A stretch of DNA of 64,000 bases from Arthrobacter sp. EM1 (lineage in GTDB: Bacteria; Actinomycetota; Actinomycetes; Actinomycetales; Micrococcaceae), in NCBI RefSeq assembly GCF_029964055.1, contig NZ_CP124836.1, positions 2,480,001 to 2,544,000 of the forward strand. The letters run 5' to 3'. The notes beneath the pieces are model-generated. The model ran no database searches, had not been told where the DNA came from, and saw nothing but the letters and a program-made list of their open reading frames with translations. Below are positions 61,421 through 64,000 of the stretch, piece by piece. Position numbers and translations under genes: made by a program. The first letter of the stretch is position 1. Every line of letters begins with the position of its first letter.

Positions 61421-62341
61421 TCAGCCGCGCGTGCCGCCGGCTGTTTCTGGGCCGGAGCCGTTTACCGTTCCGCTGGAGGTGCTTGTCCCGTTGGGATTCC
61501 GGTGCCGTGCGGCGCCCTCCACAACCAGCGCGACCGCCAGGGCCGGGTCGTCCACGACCTGCAGCAGGTCCAGATCCTCCGCTGACATCATTCCCTCGGA
61601 GACCAGCGTGTTTTGAATCCACGCCAGCATCGGCGCCCAGAAGTCTGAGCCGATCAGGACAATCGGGAAGGAGGTGACTTTCCGGGTCTGGACGAGGACC
61701 ATAGCCTCGAAGAGTTCATCAAGTGTCCCGAGGCCGCCCGGGAGCACAATGAACCCCTGGGCGTACTTCACGAACATGGTTTTGCGGGCGAAGAAGTAAC
61801 GGAAGTTGATACCCAGGTCCACCCACTGGTTCATCCCCTGCTCGAAGGGCAGTTCGATGCCGAGCCCCACAGACACCCCGTTGCCCTGCACTGCGCCCTT
61901 ATTGGCTGCCTCCATCGAACCGGGGCCGCCGCCGGTGATCACGGCCAACCCGGCTTCTGCCAGCTGACGTCCCACTTCGACGGCGAGTTCGTAGTTAGTG
62001 CTGCCGGGTACGGTCCGGGCCGAGCCGAATACGCTGACCGCCGGGCCCAGGTCCGCCAGCGCACCGAACCCTTCGACAAACTCGCTTTGGATCCTGAGGA
62101 CACGCCACGGGTCGGTGTGGACGAACTGGCCCGGACCCTTCGTATCCAGCAGCGTGCTGTCGGACATCGTGACTTTGGCAGCTTTGCGCCGCAATTCCAG
62201 CGGACCCTTACGCCGGATCCCGGCGGCCGGCGGCGCGTCACCAACGCTGGCTGGCGGCTGTCCGGCGCCTGCGCCGGGTGTGTTGCCGGCTGTCGTTGCG
62301 GCGCCGGCCGGCTGATCGTGCTGCTGCGAATCTGTACTCAT
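61421..62341 (-). CDS. LOG-family protein (cytokinin riboside 5'-monophosphate phosphoribohydrolase-like)
   Basis: A 306-residue Rossmann-fold protein. The LOG motifs are GGGPGSMEAANKGAVQGNG and VLPGGLGTLDELFEAM (PGGxGTxxE), with WVDLGINFRYFFARKTMFVK between. The long, low-complexity N-terminal 60 residues and the C-terminal tail are not part of the fold. Such enzymes release bases from nucleotides, and Rv1205 of M. tuberculosis is the cited cytokinin-producing relative. The ATG at 62341 (MSTDSQQ) follows TACCCT at leaderless spacing. It is 47 bp upstream of the DivIVA-domain gene. Confidence 0.88.
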   Translation of the reverse strand: MSTDSQQHDQPAGAATTAGNTPGAGAGQPPASVGDAPPAAGIRRKGPLELRRKAAKVTMSDSTLLDTKGPGQFVHTDPWRVLRIQSEFVEGFGALADLGPAVSVFGSARTVPGSTNYELAVEVGRQLAEAGLAVITGGGPGSMEAANKGAVQGNGVSVGLGIELPFEQGMNQWVDLGINFRYFFARKTMFVKYAQGFIVLPGGLGTLDELFEAMVLVQTRKVTSFPIVLIGSDFWAPMLAWIQNTLVSEGMMSAEDLDLLQVVDDPALAVALVVEGAARHRNPNGTSTSSGTVNGSGPETAGGTRG

Positions 62342-62347
62342 GCCCAC

Positions 62348-62353
62348 AGGGTA
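62348..62353 (-). promoter_or_regulatory. -10 hexamer of the LOG-family gene (leaderless)
   Basis: Minus-strand TACCCT, six bases (GTGGGC), then the ATG at 62341. Confidence 0.5.
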
Positions 62354-62514
62354 GCGCGGATGCCCCGGCCCACCGGCTCAGCCCCGCGGGGACACCGCTG
62401 CGCGCAGTGCCGGTCCGCAGCGCAGCGCAGCGCCGGAGGTTACCCGAGGTTGCCCCAGAGTCTCTGACCTGCAGGTATCTCTTCAATTACGATCCGTAGG
62501 AAGTAGGAGTGATT

Positions 62515-62529
62515 GCGGTCATATGCCGC
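62515..62529. promoter_or_regulatory. Short interrupted palindrome upstream of gluA
   Basis: GCGG-T-CATATG-CCGC lies 11-25 bases upstream of the gluA -10 hexamer. Arms match around a CATATG core with one extra base. It could be an operator, but it is short. Confidence 0.3.
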
Positions 62530-62539
62530 CGATGTTCGC

Positions 62540-62545
62540 TAGATT
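62540..62545 (+). promoter_or_regulatory. -10 hexamer of gluA (leaderless)
   Basis: TAGATT, then CTTCTT, then the ATG at 62552. Confidence 0.5.
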
Positions 62546-62551
62546 CTTCTT

Positions 62552-63307
62552 ATGACTACTCAAGTGCCCGGCGATGCTCTCGTCTCCCTGAATGCCGTCA
62601 ATAAGCACTACGGCCAGTTGCACGTGCTGAAGGACATCAACCTGAACGTCCGCAAGGGCGAGGTTGTTGTTGTCATCGGACCGTCGGGATCCGGCAAGTC
62701 CACGCTCTGCCGTGCCATTAACCGCCTCGAAACGATCGACGACGGCGTCATCACCATTGACGGAAAGGAACTGCCCGCCGAGGGCAAAGACCTCGCCAAG
62801 CTGCGGGCCGACGTCGGAATGGTGTTCCAGTCCTTCAACCTCTTCGCGCACAAAACGATCCTGGAAAACGTCACGCTCGGGCCGATTAAGGTCAAGGGCG
62901 AGTCCAAGGCGCAGGCCGACAAGGAAGCTATGACGCTGCTGGAGCGCGTCGGCGTCGGACATCAGGCCCCAAAACTCCCCGCCCAGCTTTCCGGCGGACA
63001 GCAGCAGCGCGTCGCGATCGCCCGGGCCCTGGCCATGAAACCCAAGGTTATGCTCTTCGATGAGCCCACCTCGGCCCTTGACCCGGAAATGATCAACGAA
63101 GTCCTCGACGTGATGGTCCAGTTGGCGAAGGACGGCATGACCATGATCGTGGTAACGCACGAGATGGGATTCGCCCGCAAGGCAGCGGACCGCGTGGTGT
63201 TTATGGCCGACGGTGAAATCATCGAGGACGCCACGCCTGAGGAGTTCTTCACCAATCCCAAAACCGACCGCGCCAAGGACTTCCTGTCCAAGCTGTTGAC
63301 CCATTAG
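62552..63307 (+). CDS. gluA: Glutamate ABC transporter ATP-binding protein
   Basis: A 251-residue ATPase: Walker [11 protein letters not shown]-loop [17 protein letters not shown], signature [19 protein letters not shown], Walker [14 protein letters not shown] and switch [13 protein letters not shown]. It is very similar to GluA of Corynebacterium, and it is followed 59 bp on by the binding-protein gene, the GluABCD order. The permeases would lie beyond the window. It differs from the ATPase at 24217-24954, so the two importers are distinct. Confidence 0.92.
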   Translation: MTTQVPGDALVSLNAVNKHYGQLHVLKDINLNVRKGEVVVVIGPSGSGKSTLCRAINRLETIDDGVITIDGKELPAEGKDLAKLRADVGMVFQSFNLFAHKTILENVTLGPIKVKGESKAQADKEAMTLLERVGVGHQAPKLPAQLSGGQQQRVAIARALAMKPKVMLFDEPTSALDPEMINEVLDVMVQLAKDGMTMIVVTHEMGFARKAADRVVFMADGEIIEDATPEEFFTNPKTDRAKDFLSKLLTH

Positions 63308-63366
63308 CCGACCATACGATTCGCATCCTGGCCGTCCACCAATGGCCCTCCAATGAAAGGAATGCC

Positions 63367-64000
63367 ATGAAGGCATTTTTGACCCGTAGGAAATCCCTGT
63401 TGATCGCAGCATCCGCTGCACTAGCCCTCGGCCTGAGCGCTTGCGGCGGCAGCAGCAGCACCACCACCAGCGCCCCGCCGGTCGCCGAGAAGCCGAGCTT
63501 TGCAGCCGACACCACCATGGCGAAGCTCTCCTCGGCAGGCAAGATCACCATTGGCACCAAGTTTGACCAGCCGCTCTTCGGCCAGAAGGGCCTGGACGGC
63601 AAGCCGGTGGGCTTCGACGTCGAAATCGGCAAGGCCATCGCCGGCAAGCTGGGCATCCCCGCCGACAAGATCGAGTGGGTGGAAACGGTGTCCGCCAACC
63701 GCGAGGAATTCATCAAGCAGGGCAAGGTCGACATCATCGTCGCTACCTACACGATCAGCGACAAGCGTAAAAACGAGGTCGACTTCGCCGGACCGTACTA
63801 CGAAGCCGGCCAGGCGCTGATGGTGAACAAGGACAACACCTCCATCACCAAGCCCGAGGACGTCAAGGGCAAGAAGGTTTGCTCCGTGACCGGCTCAACA
63901 CCGGCCGGCACCATCGTGGAGAAGTACGGAGCTGAGCTTGTCCCGGCAGCAACCTACTCCGCCTGCCTTGAGCCGCTGCGCAACAAGCAGGTTGAAGCCA
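63367..64000 (+). CDS. gluB: Glutamate-binding lipoprotein (3' end outside window)
   Basis: The first 211 residues of a polar-amino-acid binding protein. The signal peptide with lipobox (ALGLSAC) is followed by a Ser/Thr linker. The core begins SSAGKITIGTKFDQPLFGQK and has GFDVEIGKAIAGKLGIPADK, then VDIIVATYTISDKRKNEVDF. AAAGGA stands six bases before the ATG at 63367; the out-of-frame ATG five bases earlier is not the start. It is cut by the window edge. Confidence 0.9.
   Translation, partial: MKAFLTRRKSLLIAASAALALGLSACGGSSSTTTSAPPVAEKPSFAADTTMAKLSSAGKITIGTKFDQPLFGQKGLDGKPVGFDVEIGKAIAGKLGIPADKIEWVETVSANREEFIKQGKVDIIVATYTISDKRKNEVDFAGPYYEAGQALMVNKDNTSITKPEDVKGKKVCSVTGSTPAGTIVEKYGAELVPAATYSACLEPLRNKQVEA

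Overview
The window is a high-GC actinobacterial chromosome segment. Gene content and order point to a member of the Micrococcaceae (Arthrobacter/Pseudarthrobacter type). Evidence includes AdnAB instead of RecBCD, the coproporphyrin-dependent heme route (ChdC/HemQ, Fe-S ferrochelatase), SigE with its anti-sigma factor, DUF3107 and DUF3117 proteins, frequent GTG/TTG starts and many apparently leaderless genes. No transposase, integrase, phage module or CRISPR array was found; it reads as core chromosome. Both ends cut genes: a PspA-family tail at the left and a glutamate-binding lipoprotein at the right.

Layout. 0-2.3 kb: PspA tail, photolyase and two tandem initiator tRNAs. 2.4-21.2 kb: UPF0182 membrane protein, PDZ/Lon-like protease, DUF2342 metalloprotease-like protein, YgjP-type metallopeptidase, UvrD2, NudC, an aminoglycoside-phosphotransferase-fold protein, and the AdnA/AdnB helicase-nuclease translationally coupled to an alkyltransferase-like protein. 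21.4-25 kb: a DEDDh exonuclease and an amino-acid ABC importer. 25-36.6 kb: a nearly complete heme pathway, with hemE-cgoX-chdC-cpfC-hemC-hemD-hemB-LLM oxidoreductase-hemL on the minus strand and hemA divergent. 37-40.7 kb: SDR, MoeZ, TetR, DUF3107 and a small membrane protein. 40.8-44.1 kb: thiamin genes thiO-thiS-thiG behind a TPP riboswitch, with divergent thiE. 44.1-51.8 kb: ferritin-like protein, RNB ribonuclease, DEAD-box helicase, orphan DNA methyltransferase, PHP protein and aminopeptidase P. 51.8-59.5 kb: stress protein, soluble MgtE-N/CBS protein, DUF1003, Mrp, TatB, anti-sigma factor, SigE, O-methyltransferase and DUF3117. 59.7-64 kb: PIG-V-like mannosyltransferase, DivIVA-domain protein, LOG-family protein and gluA-gluB.

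From memory, much of 2.4-48 kb follows the gene order of Mycobacterium tuberculosis Rv3193c-Rv3211, and 52.8-62 kb follows the Rv1232c-Rv1205 region. The heme/ABC and thiamin modules look like insertions into that backbone.

The most notable pattern is a -10-like hexamer (mostly TANNNT) ending exactly six bases before the start codon at fourteen genes, with three more at five or seven bases. This predicts widespread leaderless transcription and fixes several ambiguous starts. Other points worth a look are a 21-codon upstream ORF in the long leader of the DEAD-box helicase, a perfect 9-bp inverted repeat inside the heme cluster, and an orphan methyltransferase sitting 8 bp behind the RNA helicase. 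I did not find clear evidence of a wholly new system.
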